From: Chryseobacterium nakagawai
GTDB lineage: Bacteria; Bacteroidota; Bacteroidia; Flavobacteriales; Weeksellaceae
Reading direction: 5' to 3'
Assembly (NCBI RefSeq): GCF_900637665.1
Contig: NZ_LR134386.1
Location: forward strand, 4,766,501 to 4,830,500
DNA length: 64,000 nt
This document shows, in pieces, positions 18,560 through 27,377 of this stretch. Made by a program: the position numbers and the translations under genes. Numbering within the stretch: the first letter of the stretch is position 1; every line of letters starts with the position of its first letter. The notes under the pieces are model-generated. The model did not search any database, was not told where the DNA came from, and saw only the letters and a program-made list of their open reading frames with translations.

Positions 18560-19144
18560 TTATTCATCTTTCTTTACAATATTTTTACGAACTCTGCTGA
18601 GAGATTCAGGAGTTACTCCCAGATAAGCTGCAATTTGAATATTGGTAAGACGATGGGCTGTTTGGGGATATTTTTTTAAAAATTCAATATAGCGCTCTTC
18701 AGAAGACTTGCTTAAATTATCAATAATTCTGCGTTGTAATGCAATAATTGAACTCTGAAATTTAAGTCTCATTAATCTTTCCACTTCCGGCATCTCCTGG
18801 TAAAGCTTTTCTTTATCTTTTCTTGAAATCAAAAGAATTTCACTGTTTTCGAGTGCCTGAATGGTAAGCTTGGATGGAATCCTGTTGATGAAGCTGTCTA
18901 TATCAGAGATCCACCAATTTTCAATAGCAAAATATAATATCTGCTCTGCTGCATTTCGATTGGTATGAAAAACCTTAAAACAACCACTCACTACAAATCC
19001 TTCAAAATCACAGATACTTCCTTCCATTAATAAAAACTCTTTCTTTTTTATTTTTCGATGGGTAAAGGCATTGCAATATTTTTCCAGCTTTTCATCTGAA
19101 ATTTCCACATACTCCCGGATATGTTTTTGTAAAGACTCGGTCAT
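18560..19144 (-). CDS. Crp/Fnr-family transcriptional regulator
   Basis: 194 residues. The N-terminal part (about 15-120) is a cyclic-nucleotide-binding-type beta roll (KKKEFLLMEGSICDFEGFVVSGCFKVF). The C-terminal helix-turn-helix is TNIQIAAYLGVTPESLSRVRKNI. The phosphate-binding RxS of true cAMP receptors is not visible, so the effector is unknown. The type is common in Flavobacteria. The ribBA terminator lies directly upstream of its start, so expression depends on readthrough or on a promoter hidden in the hairpin region. Confidence 0.9.
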   Translation of the reverse strand: MTESLQKHIREYVEISDEKLEKYCNAFTHRKIKKKEFLLMEGSICDFEGFVVSGCFKVFHTNRNAAEQILYFAIENWWISDIDSFINRIPSKLTIQALENSEILLISRKDKEKLYQEMPEVERLMRLKFQSSIIALQRRIIDNLSKSSEERYIEFLKKYPQTAHRLTNIQIAAYLGVTPESLSRVRKNIVKKDE

Positions 19145-19155
19145 GGTTTAAAAAT

Positions 19156-19188
19156 AAAAAAAGGTTTAGAAAAATCCTAAACCTTTTA
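19156..19188 (-). terminator. Terminator of ribBA, just upstream of the Crp-like gene start
   Basis: On the minus strand AAAAGGTTTAG pairs with CTAAACCTTTT, followed by TTTATTTTT. It ends only about 11 bp before the ATG of the next gene. Confidence 0.8.
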
Positions 19189-19246
19189 TTTCATTTTATA
19201 AACAATTATTCAAAGTGAAGTAAATTCACTATTGTCTATTTACTTA

Positions 19247-20368
19247 TTATAGCTGTACCAATTCAGTAACCTCTACATCATATCCTCCAACCTGAGGCTT
19301 GATAGCAGGGTTTTGAGTGATTACTTTAAACTTATTAATTCCTAAATTCTTTAAGATTTGCGTTCCGATACCATAATCTCTATAGTTGTACGCTAAAGTA
19401 GGATGCTGCTCCTGCCCATCCTGATAGTTCAGGAATTGCTGAAGTTTTCTTAATGTATTTTCTGAATTTGAAACGTTATTGATGAAGATGATAGCTCCTT
19501 TTCCAGCTTCGTTCACCATATTGGTTACTTTTTCCAATAAAGGTTTTTCACCATTATTCAATCTTGTTAATACATCAAAATATGAGTCTGAAGACTGTAC
19601 TCTTACCAAAACCGGCTCATCTACTGTCCATGCTCCTTTTGTCAATGCAAAATGGATCTGATCGTTAGAAGTCTCTCTAAATGCATAGAAGTCAAAGTCA
19701 CCGTAATGTGTTTTTACTTTTTTCTCTTCCAGTCTTTCTACAAGATTCCCTTTTTTAAGCTGATAGTGAATTAAATCTTCAATAGAAACGATTTTCATAT
19801 CGTGCTTTTGAGCAAATGTGTGAAGTTCAGGTAAACGCGACATTGTTCCGTCTTCGTTCATGATTTCACAGATTACTCCACCTTCCTTCAAACCTGCTAA
19901 ATGAGTAAGATCAATGGCAGCTTCAGTATGTCCTGCTCTTTTCAATACTCCTCCTTTTCTGGCACGAAGCGGGAAAATATGTCCTGGTCTCATGAAGTCT
20001 GTAGGTTTGGATTTTTCATCCATCAAAGCTAAAATCGTTTTCGCTCTGTCTCCTGCAGAAATCCCTGTAGAGGTTCCGTTTCCTAAAAGGTCAACAGATA
20101 CGGTAAAAGCAGTTTCTTTAGGATCACTGCTTCTGCTTACCATTACTTCTAGTCCAAGTTCATCACATCTTTTTTCAGGGAGTGGCATACAGATAAGCCC
20201 TCTTCCATGAAGCGCCATAAAGTTGATAATTTTTGGTGTTGTGAGTTCTGCTGCGCAAAGAAAATCTCCTTCATTCTCTCTGTCCTCATCATCTACTACT
20301 ATGATTATTTTCCCATTTCTAAGGTCTTCAATAGCCTCCGGAATAGTATTTAATTTAATCTCAGACAT
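19247..20368 (-). CDS. ribB: 3,4-dihydroxy-2-butanone-4-phosphate synthase fused to a degenerate GTP cyclohydrolase II domain
   Basis: 373 residues. Residues about 1-205 form an intact RibB domain: VVDDEDRENEGDFLCAAE, MVSRSSDPKETAFTVSVD, GISAGDRAKTI, RPGHIFPLRARKGGVLKRAGHTEAAIDL. Residues about 215-373 follow the RibA fold and keep the C-terminal YNYRDYGIGTQILKNLGI and NPAIKPQVGGYDVEV. The zinc ligands (three Cys in CxxxxxxxxxxCxC of RibA) and the catalytic HRQEGR segment are missing: the matching stretches read VRVQSSDSYFDVLTRL and INNVSNSENTL. It should therefore make the butanone phosphate for riboflavin but probably not open GTP; a separate RibA would be needed. Confidence 0.92.
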   Translation of the reverse strand: MSEIKLNTIPEAIEDLRNGKIIIVVDDEDRENEGDFLCAAELTTPKIINFMALHGRGLICMPLPEKRCDELGLEVMVSRSSDPKETAFTVSVDLLGNGTSTGISAGDRAKTILALMDEKSKPTDFMRPGHIFPLRARKGGVLKRAGHTEAAIDLTHLAGLKEGGVICEIMNEDGTMSRLPELHTFAQKHDMKIVSIEDLIHYQLKKGNLVERLEEKKVKTHYGDFDFYAFRETSNDQIHFALTKGAWTVDEPVLVRVQSSDSYFDVLTRLNNGEKPLLEKVTNMVNEAGKGAIIFINNVSNSENTLRKLQQFLNYQDGQEQHPTLAYNYRDYGIGTQILKNLGINKFKVITQNPAIKPQVGGYDVEVTELVQL

Positions 20369-20388
20369 TTTTACTTTTTATTTGTGTG

Positions 20389-20421
20389 CAAAGATACTCA
20401 TAAAAATAAGCATCTGCCAAT
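20389..20421 (-). promoter_or_regulatory. Promoter of ribBA
   Basis: On the minus strand ATTG at 20418-20421 lies 21 bp from TATCTTTG at 20389-20396, 20 bp before the ATG at 20368. No FMN riboswitch-like sequence fits in this short leader. Confidence 0.6.
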
Positions 20422-20437
20422 TTATATGAATGGTTTA

Positions 20438-21442
20438 TTACGCTTCGGATAAGGAGTTCACCGCTTCTCTGATAATCTCGTAAGATCTTACTCTTTTCTG
20501 ATGATCGTAAATATGTGAATTAATCATCAGTTCATCTACATTAAACTTTTCCTGAAAATCTTTAAGCTTTGTCTTAATTTCATCCTGATTTCCGATAAAC
20601 GTATATCTCAGCTTCTGCAAAACCATTGATTTCTCCATAGGTGACCATATTTCATCCATATCATCTACCGGTGGGGCAAAAGGTTTTCTGTCGTTTCTTA
20701 TAATATTGATGAACGCCTGAAATAAAGTTGTAGAAATTTTATGAGCTTCCTCAGAAGTTTCTGCTGCTACTCCATTCACACAGGCAATGATATAAGGTTT
20801 CTCTGAATAGACTGAAGGTTGAAAATGTTCTCTGTAAATTTTAAAAGCCATTTCCATCTGTTCGGGAGCAAAATGTCCTGCAAAAGCGTAGGGCAGACCA
20901 AGTTCTGCAGCCAGCCAAGCACTATCTGTACTGGATCCTAAAATGTACAATGGAATATCCAATCCTTCTCCTGGAATAGCGCGAACCATTGCATCAGCAT
21001 TTTCCTTGGAAAAATATCGTTGAAGTTCCAGAATCTGTCTTGGAAACTGCTCGTTAATGATTGCAGGGTTTCTTCCTAAAGCCTGAGCAGTTAAGCCATC
21101 GGTTCCGGGTGCTCTTCCTAGCCCGAGATCAATTCTTCCTGGGAAAAGGGATTCCAATGTTCCAAATTGTTCTGCAATAATCAGAGAACTGTGGTTGGGA
21201 AGCATAATTCCTCCTGATCCTACTCTGATTTTTTTTGTTCCATTGGCGATAAAACCTATTAATACGGAAGTGGCTGAGCTGGCAATGCTTTCCATATTAT
21301 GATGTTCCGCCAGCCAGAATCTTTTATAGTCTAAGCCTTCTGCATGATTGGCTAAGGACAAACTGTCCTGAAAAGTATCATGAATGCTTTTCCCTTGCTT
21401 TACCGGTGCAAGGTCTAAAACAGAAATTTCAAAATTTTTCAT
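20438..21442 (-). CDS. LLM-class flavin-dependent oxidoreductase (luciferase-like)
   Basis: 334 residues with the TIM-barrel luciferase-like pattern of the YhbW/alkanal-monooxygenase-like group: ISVLDLAPVKQGKS at the start, YKRFWLAEHHNMESIASSAT, RVGSGGIMLPNHSSLIIAEQFGTLESLFPGRIDLGLGRAPGTD written here in parts (GGIMLPNHS, EQFGTLE, LGLGRAPGTD). An FMN-dependent enzyme of unknown substrate. An exact TAAATTTG element lies at 21478-21485 on the minus strand, 35 bp before the start. It probably forms a single transcription unit. Confidence 0.92.
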   Translation of the reverse strand: MKNFEISVLDLAPVKQGKSIHDTFQDSLSLANHAEGLDYKRFWLAEHHNMESIASSATSVLIGFIANGTKKIRVGSGGIMLPNHSSLIIAEQFGTLESLFPGRIDLGLGRAPGTDGLTAQALGRNPAIINEQFPRQILELQRYFSKENADAMVRAIPGEGLDIPLYILGSSTDSAWLAAELGLPYAFAGHFAPEQMEMAFKIYREHFQPSVYSEKPYIIACVNGVAAETSEEAHKISTTLFQAFINIIRNDRKPFAPPVDDMDEIWSPMEKSMVLQKLRYTFIGNQDEIKTKLKDFQEKFNVDELMINSHIYDHQKRVRSYEIIREAVNSLSEA

Positions 21443-21608
21443 ATTGAGATGTTAATTTTTAGATTTTAAAAATCATACAAATTTAAAAAATCTGAATTGC
21501 ATTAGTTACTTTTTGTAATTAATAGGATCTATTGGTGAGTTCAGGGAAAAACTATTGGAAAATTTCATTTGTCTAATATTTCTGTGCTTTAAAATAAACA
21601 CTGATCAA

Positions 21609-22442
21609 TTATTTAAGATCATTAATAAACCGGATACGTCCTTTTTTATAGAAAATATTTTTAAACTCCTTGTTAACATCTATTGCGTTATTATAATTGA
21701 GTAACACTTTTACAACCTGATTTCCACAAGCAACATACCTTATTCTGTCTAAAGAGATCTCATTGCCAGCTTTTATTGTTTTTACAGAGTCTTCTTTATT
21801 AAATATTCTTGGTTCCACATAGGTAAAGCCTTCAAAGCCTTTCATCTTTACAAATTTAAAATCATTGCCTAAAATTTCTGATATTAAACGAGTGGAAGAA
21901 TGAATTTCTTTATTGCTCCTAATTTTATGAGAAATAACCGTATTAATATTCAAAGTATCATTTTCCCTTTTAAATTTCCAGGTCATCTTCTCTCTGTCAT
22001 TTTTAAACACCATCATTGAATCATTTATTTTACCAATAAAATAACTATTGAAAAAATAACTGTTTCCTTTATTTCCGATCAGATAATTGCTCTCTTTATC
22101 ATCTTTATTCATAATATACCTGGAAGGAGTAGTTGAAACATAAAATACATTATTATCCTTTGTATTTACAATGATATACTGAATTTCTGTCCTATATTTT
22201 TTTGAATTATAATCTGGATGATTTGTTCTCTGAGTGTTGTTAAAATATAAATATTTAAACTGGTTGTATCTTATATATACTTCATATTCTTCTTTCTGGT
22301 TCTTATCATACACTGTTATCAGTTGATCGTCTCCTTTGTCACATAGAAACCCAGGTTCGGCAGTTTCTTTATACATGACATAATATTTACAGCTCATCAG
22401 TGAAAACATCACCATAAAGCTTAGTATTATTTTAGTTTTCAT
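21609..22442 (-). CDS. Lipoprotein of unknown function
   Basis: 277 residues. MKTKIILSFMVMFSLMSC is a lipoprotein signal with the modified Cys at 18. The rest is rich in Tyr, Asn, Lys and short beta-strand-like stretches; I recognise no family. It starts 4 bp after the end of the upstream gene, so the two are almost certainly co-transcribed and may act together at the cell envelope. Confidence 0.7.
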   Translation of the reverse strand: MKTKIILSFMVMFSLMSCKYYVMYKETAEPGFLCDKGDDQLITVYDKNQKEEYEVYIRYNQFKYLYFNNTQRTNHPDYNSKKYRTEIQYIIVNTKDNNVFYVSTTPSRYIMNKDDKESNYLIGNKGNSYFFNSYFIGKINDSMMVFKNDREKMTWKFKRENDTLNINTVISHKIRSNKEIHSSTRLISEILGNDFKFVKMKGFEGFTYVEPRIFNKEDSVKTIKAGNEISLDRIRYVACGNQVVKVLLNYNNAIDVNKEFKNIFYKKGRIRFINDLK

Positions 22443-22446
22443 CGGA

Positions 22447-23412
22447 TTATTGTTTTTTTATATAAAGAAATGGTTCAACAGAATAAAATTTATTGTAGGG
22501 AACAAAATGATACGGACAGTAGGTGAGCCAATGAATCAAATGTTGAGCATCCCATTTTGCAGAATTATACTGGTTAATATTGACTCCATATCCAACATTA
22601 TTTTCTGTATATCTGGCGCTAAGCTTCCATAAGCTCTTATTATATTTATATTGATCTTCATCTTTATAGGTAACCATAGAAGCCCCAATATCATAACTTA
22701 GCTGAAATGTCTCATCTGTATATCCTGTAAATTTATGATAAGACAACTCCAATGAGGCATCTCGTATATCTTCAGCTTTTCTCCAACTTGCTGTATAGGA
22801 CAACCCTCCTCCTCCTGTATAATAACGGTCTTCCCCGTCGCCCAAAAACATTTTAGCAAAAAAGCTCCCATCGTTATAGGTGAATGCCTGAACTCCTTTA
22901 ACATTGAGACCGGCAAAGCCCACTCTTTGAGTTTCTCTCTTTTTATCTGTTGTGAAAATAAAGTTGGTTCCTAGCGATCCTGAAACAGAATAAGGATTAT
23001 TTAATGCTGGAATCGTAAAATCTCCAAAATATTTTAAGGGATTATGAGTATCTGTATTGTAATCAAAGCCTGAAGTAAGTGTTAAAGCAAAGATGGCATC
23101 TAAAATCATACGATTAGCAGCAGATTTCCTTACATTATCACTTCCTAAACCACCATTATAAAGGTGAATTTCAGTATTCAGAGAGGGGTAAAAACTTTTA
23201 CTCAGCCAAGTATTTGCAACTCCAAATGAAGTGGATATCTTAAAAAATAAAACCGGTTCATTTTTTAATCTGTTCTTATTCTCTTTACTTGTAAAATTAA
23301 TACTGGCTTTCAGCGTCGCTCCAAACTGAAAATTATCCGAAGATTTCTCCTGAGCATGGTATAATCCGCACGCAAAAGAACACACTGAGATTAATATTGT
23401 TTTCATGGGCAT
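22447..23412 (-). CDS. Secreted beta-rich protein, possible polymorphic toxin type 23 domain protein
   Basis: 321 residues with a signal peptide (KTILISVCSFACGLYHAQ). The body is rich in aromatic and Gly residues with alternating strands: SLNTEIHLYNGGLGSDNV, DYNTDTHNPLKYFGDF, FLGDGEDRYYTGGGGLSYT. From memory, many Bacteroidota proteins of this size with a GDGxDRxxTGG motif are annotated as 'polymorphic toxin type 23 domain', but toxic function is unproven, and an outer-membrane barrel is an equal possibility. An in-frame ATG at 23406 is an alternative start. First gene of a two-gene operon with a lipoprotein. Confidence 0.6.
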   Translation of the reverse strand: MPMKTILISVCSFACGLYHAQEKSSDNFQFGATLKASINFTSKENKNRLKNEPVLFFKISTSFGVANTWLSKSFYPSLNTEIHLYNGGLGSDNVRKSAANRMILDAIFALTLTSGFDYNTDTHNPLKYFGDFTIPALNNPYSVSGSLGTNFIFTTDKKRETQRVGFAGLNVKGVQAFTYNDGSFFAKMFLGDGEDRYYTGGGGLSYTASWRKAEDIRDASLELSYHKFTGYTDETFQLSYDIGASMVTYKDEDQYKYNKSLWKLSARYTENNVGYGVNINQYNSAKWDAQHLIHWLTYCPYHFVPYNKFYSVEPFLYIKKQ

Positions 23413-23627
23413 TAGTTTATCATAAAGCTATAAACTAATGCCATCGTATACCATACCCCTTTTGTGTTATTTTTATACTCATTTCTCAGGTTACTCTCGC
23501 TCTTTTAAAATAATCTCAAGTAATCCATTTATCACTTTCCTTTATATATTTATAAATAATTGAAAATAATTCAAAATAAAGAGACATATTTATTATATTC
23601 GCATAACCAATTCGAAAAATATTTATC

Positions 23628-24476
23628 ATGAACAAAAAAATTAATGACTTGTTTTCTCAGAAAGTATTCACAAAAAAAACTTTCATAATGAGCGTTGTGA
23701 TGGCTGCAACTTTAACTTCTTGCAGTAAAAACAATGACGAAATTACAACCGAAACCCAAGCCAATGCAGTAAATGCTGCCCATCTTAAAAAAGGGCAATT
23801 GGGAGGTCAGGAAATTACTTATGAAATAAAAAATGGACTAAATTTTTTCCAGGGAGACATCGTTCTTTCCGATCAACAATTATCAGAAGGTGGCACAGCC
23901 AATAAAGGAGGCGCCAGTTTATACAAATGGCCAAGTGGTAAAATATATTACACAATTGCCAGCAATATGGGCTCTATCAATGTTAATAAAATCAATACTG
24001 CTGTAAGTGAATATAATAGCAAAACCAATACTCAGTGGATTCCACGTACCAATCAATCTAATTATGTTGAGTTTATCTTCGGAAGTTCAAACGGATCAGA
24101 TGGATGGGCTCATATAGGATACCAAGGCGGAAAACAGACTGTTTCTTTGGATCAATATATTTCGGTAGGATCGGTGATTCATGAAATGGGTCATACGGTA
24201 GGGCTTTATCACGAACATGCCCGTAAAGACAGAGATCAGTATGTAAGCATTCAGTGGAATAATATTCAGGACGGACAGGCTTATAATTTTAATAAATATA
24301 CTTCCGGAACAGATATAGGTCCTTTTAATATCAATTCTGTAATGATGTACTGGCCAAATTCTTATTCTAAAAATGGTTTACCTACCATTAAAAGAGCAGA
24401 CAACACTAATTTCACCTACAACAGAACAGGATTTACAACCGGAGATATCAATACCATTAATACAATGTACCCATAA
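23628..24476 (+). CDS. Astacin-like (M12A) zinc metalloprotease, lipoprotein
   Basis: 282 residues. The extended astacin zinc motif HEMGHTVGLYHEHARKDRD starts at His185, with zinc ligands His185, His189 and His195 and catalytic Glu186. The Met-turn is SVMMYWP (with SxMxY). The N-terminus (about 20-32, MSVVMAATLTSC) is a lipoprotein signal with Cys at about 32; the preceding 20 residues are unusual, so the ATG at residue 21 is an alternative start. It probably acts on the outside of the cell. Flavobacteria secrete related 'flavastacin' enzymes. Convergent with the Pif1-like helicase gene. Confidence 0.92.
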   Translation: MNKKINDLFSQKVFTKKTFIMSVVMAATLTSCSKNNDEITTETQANAVNAAHLKKGQLGGQEITYEIKNGLNFFQGDIVLSDQQLSEGGTANKGGASLYKWPSGKIYYTIASNMGSINVNKINTAVSEYNSKTNTQWIPRTNQSNYVEFIFGSSNGSDGWAHIGYQGGKQTVSLDQYISVGSVIHEMGHTVGLYHEHARKDRDQYVSIQWNNIQDGQAYNFNKYTSGTDIGPFNINSVMMYWPNSYSKNGLPTIKRADNTNFTYNRTGFTTGDINTINTMYP

Positions 24477-24511
24477 ATCTCAAACTCCTATTAATTTAAT
24501 ATCATTCAAGC

Positions 24512-24546
24512 AAGAAAAGAATTCCCTAGGAATTCTTTTCTTTTTT
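24512..24546. terminator. Bidirectional terminator overlapping the end of the Pif1-like gene
   Basis: AAGAAAAGAATTCC-CTA-GGAATTCTTTTCTT with a T run on the plus strand. The TAG stop codon of the minus-strand helicase gene lies exactly in the loop. Confidence 0.88.
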
Positions 24547-26652
24547 ATAATTGTAATGATTGATTAAAATTCTGATTTCATTAAATTCAAAATGGTTGGG
24601 TAAAGCATTCTTCCACTCTGTTAACGTCTCATGTGGATTTTTATAAAATTCATCTTCAAATGCTTTGATTTTATCTGAAGTAATCACTCTTGCAATATCT
24701 AGCAATCCCTGTTCTGCAAACTTGGCAAGATGGCCAATGACGGTTTCTTTCACCAATCCTCTTTCCAATGCAATTTCACCAATTGTTTTTCCTTGTTCAA
24801 AAAGTTGAAAAGTTAGAACCTGTGAAGGAACTTTAGCAATTTTCATGCTGACTTCTTTATCATTCTTTTCATCAAGAAGCTTTACTTCAAGAAGGTGAAT
24901 ATCCTTTAAACTATTTAGGTATTCTTCAATATCTTCCAGCCAGCTTTTCACTTCTTCATTGTATTGTTTCAGACCTTTTGCTCCTTTAATTTCAGCATAA
25001 AACTCTTTCAATGGATCGAAAATTTTATTTCGGGTTTCGGTAAAGAAGAAATTAACCGCACCTTTTGACTTGCTTTCAATTTCGGACCACTCTTCTTTCT
25101 GCTCAATGAAATTATTCACCTTTTGAAAGATTACACGTTCCAGTTTTTCAAAGATTTTCCCAAGATTGGTAGCTTCATGTTTCAACTGAAGATACAGCTG
25201 ATTAGCTTTAGCACGGTCTATATTTTTAGTGGTAAGAGAAAGCTTGTTCCACTCTTCTACTTCATTTAAAAACCATTGACAATTCACAGTACGAAGTACT
25301 TTTCTAATACTATAATCGTATTTCTCCTGGTTCAAAATAGCATCTATATGATCGTTGGCAACCGTATTGCTATGGAATTGCAGGATTCTGTTGTCTTTAA
25401 AAATAACTTCAGGAGTGATTTTTGATTTTAAAACAATTCCTTCCAATGTTCGGCAACGTGATAAGGCTACATAGACCTGACCGGCAGTAAAACTTTTTCC
25501 GGCATCAATAATTACTTTATCAAAGGTAAGCCCCTGGCTTTTATGAATGGTAACAGCCCAGGCTAATTTGATAGGAAATTGTTCAAAACTTCCTAAAACT
25601 TCTTCCTTGATCGTTTTATCTGTATCCAGAAAATATTTTTTCTGTTCCCAGGTTTCTTTTTTTACGGTAATTTCTCTTTCGCTTTCATCCAGAACAACAC
25701 GAATTTCATCATCATCCAACCCAATAATTTCTCCAAGCTTTCCGTTAAAATATTTCTTCTCTCCGGAAATATCATTCCTGATGAACATAATCTGGGCGCC
25801 TATTTTAAGTTCCAAGAACTGGTCATTGGGAAATTGATTTTCTTTAAAATCTCCAACAAGCTTGGCCTCATAGGTTTTAGGATCTATTTTTATCTCCTTC
25901 AGTTTTTCCTGGTTGATTTCATCTGCCATTTTATTGTGAGAACACAGATAAACGTAAGATTCTTTCCCCATATCAAAATCAGGATCGTATCTTTTATTCA
26001 GATGGTTGAAATCTATATTATCTACATCACCATCACGAATAGCGTTCAATATTTCTAAGAATTCCTGATCAGACTGTCTGTAGACTTTTGTAAGCTCAAT
26101 GGTAACAATCGGAATGTCTTTAATGGCATGACTGTCAAAAAAGAAAGGAGAATCATAATACATTTTTAGGATGTGTTCATCTCTTACCACTGGCGGAAGC
26201 TGAAATAAATCCCCAATGAACAACATCTGTACTCCACCAAACCTTTGATTATTTCTCCTGATAAATCGTAAAGAAAAATCCATCATGTCCAGTACATCAG
26301 CTCTCAACATGGAAACCTCATCAATAATAATAATCTCAACTTCTCTTAGAAGCTTAAGTTTATCTTTACGGTATTTAAAATGAGGCATCAGATCAGCAAT
26401 ATTATTTGCCAAACTGGTATCTATTCTTTCTGTGGTAGGTAAAAAAGTTCTCAGTGGTAATCCAAACATGGAATGGATGGTCACTCCACCTGCATTAATT
26501 GCTGCAATCCCAGTAGGAGCAATCACTACATGTTTTTTCTTTGTTCGTCTTACAAAATCGTTAAGAAACGTTGTTTTACCTGTTCCTGCTTTTCCAGTCA
26601 GAAAAACACTTCTGTTGGTATACTCTATTAAGTCAAAAAAATGATTGTTCAT
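24526..26652 (-). CDS. Pif1-like DNA helicase with C-terminal helix-turn-helix
   Basis: 708 residues with the start at 26652; the open frame extends 65 codons further upstream, but that part has no homology and spans the promoter. Superfamily 1B motifs: VFLTGKAGTGKTTFL (Walker A), PTGIAAINAGGVTIHSMFGL (Ia), EIIIIDEVSML (Walker B), LFIGDLFQLPPV (III), HKSQGLTFDKVIID (V) and VYVALSRCRTLEGI (VI). The C-terminus carries a helix-turn-helix of the type found in RecQ-like proteins (GKTIGEIALERGLVKETVIGHL). A 5'-3' helicase acting on DNA repair or replication intermediates is expected. Confidence 0.92.
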   Translation of the reverse strand: MNNHFFDLIEYTNRSVFLTGKAGTGKTTFLNDFVRRTKKKHVVIAPTGIAAINAGGVTIHSMFGLPLRTFLPTTERIDTSLANNIADLMPHFKYRKDKLKLLREVEIIIIDEVSMLRADVLDMMDFSLRFIRRNNQRFGGVQMLFIGDLFQLPPVVRDEHILKMYYDSPFFFDSHAIKDIPIVTIELTKVYRQSDQEFLEILNAIRDGDVDNIDFNHLNKRYDPDFDMGKESYVYLCSHNKMADEINQEKLKEIKIDPKTYEAKLVGDFKENQFPNDQFLELKIGAQIMFIRNDISGEKKYFNGKLGEIIGLDDDEIRVVLDESEREITVKKETWEQKKYFLDTDKTIKEEVLGSFEQFPIKLAWAVTIHKSQGLTFDKVIIDAGKSFTAGQVYVALSRCRTLEGIVLKSKITPEVIFKDNRILQFHSNTVANDHIDAILNQEKYDYSIRKVLRTVNCQWFLNEVEEWNKLSLTTKNIDRAKANQLYLQLKHEATNLGKIFEKLERVIFQKVNNFIEQKEEWSEIESKSKGAVNFFFTETRNKIFDPLKEFYAEIKGAKGLKQYNEEVKSWLEDIEEYLNSLKDIHLLEVKLLDEKNDKEVSMKIAKVPSQVLTFQLFEQGKTIGEIALERGLVKETVIGHLAKFAEQGLLDIARVITSDKIKAFEDEFYKNPHETLTEWKNALPNHFEFNEIRILINHYNYKKEKNS

Positions 26653-26658
26653 CGTTGT

Positions 26659-26666
26659 CAAAAATA
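26659..26666 (-). promoter_or_regulatory. Bacteroidota -7 element of the Pif1-like gene (near-leaderless)
   Basis: TATTTTTG on the minus strand ends 6 bp before the ATG at 26652 and supports that start. Confidence 0.55.
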
Positions 26667-26734
26667 CGGAAATGAATTTGATTTTCTTACCTTGGCATAA
26701 GTTTTGAAAAATCTTAAAAAGAAAAAAGTCAATT

Positions 26735-27187
26735 GTGAAAAAAATTTTCCTGCATATCCCTGCAATAGTATTATGTACTACATTAACTCTGGTTTCCTGT
26801 AATTCAACAAAAAATCTTGATACTAATCTTCCCATAGATATTAGCAACAGACCTGCTGATGAAGACAGTCAAAAGTATGATCAGGCACAGCTGGATAAAT
26901 TAAAAGCTTCCATTGAATCTGAAGCTAAAGGGGAAAATTGTACAAATGCCAGCGACTGGACCTTTGCTCCCATGGGCATAAAGTCCTGTGGTGGACCTCA
27001 GCAATATATCGCTTATCCTAAAAAAATTGAGTCCTCAATTTTACCAAGAATTAATGAGTATACGGATAAAGTAAGGATTTTTAACGAAAAATATAATATT
27101 ATGTCTGACTGTGTGATGATTACGCCTCCGTCATATATCAAGTGTATTGATGGAGAAGCAAGATTAATTACCCCAGACTCAAAATAA
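26735..27187 (+). CDS. Small lipoprotein of unknown function (GTG start)
   Basis: 150 residues starting at GTG. KKIFLHIPAIVLCTTLTLVSC is a lipoprotein signal with the modified Cys at 22. The mature part has four further Cys (NCTNASDWTFAPMGIKSCGGPQ, SDCVMI and IKCIDG), a pattern I have seen in uncharacterised Flavobacteria lipoproteins; two disulphides in the periplasm are likely. Divergent from the Pif1-like gene with 82 bp between. Confidence 0.75.
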   Translation: MKKIFLHIPAIVLCTTLTLVSCNSTKNLDTNLPIDISNRPADEDSQKYDQAQLDKLKASIESEAKGENCTNASDWTFAPMGIKSCGGPQQYIAYPKKIESSILPRINEYTDKVRIFNEKYNIMSDCVMITPPSYIKCIDGEARLITPDSK

Positions 27188-27236
27188 AAATAAAGCAAAG
27201 GTTCTATATCAAATCAACACAAAAGGCTTGATATAC

Positions 27237-27272
27237 AAAGCTCCGTCGGAAGACAGAGCTTTTGTTTTTTTA
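27237..27272 (+). terminator. Terminator of the small lipoprotein gene
   Basis: AAAGCTC-C-GTC with a GGAA tetraloop and GAC-A-GAGCTTT, followed by TGTTTTTTT. A separate short inverted repeat (TATATCAA / TTGATATA) lies just upstream at 27206-27233. Confidence 0.8.
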
Positions 27273-27377
27273 TGTATTAGATTCAAACCAGAGACCTGGA
27301 AGTTTCATATCAAGACTTGCTGTTCAATCAAAAATCTTGCATCCGAAACTCAAACCATACATCTCGTATCCTATTCT

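Noticed and set aside
20369..20437. FMN riboswitch upstream of ribBA
   Set aside because: The leader after the promoter is only about 20 bp, far too short for an RFN element.
26653..26847. 65-codon N-terminal extension of the Pif1-like protein
   Set aside because: It spans the -7 element at 26659-26666 and overlaps the divergent lipoprotein gene; helicase homology begins at the ATG at 26652.
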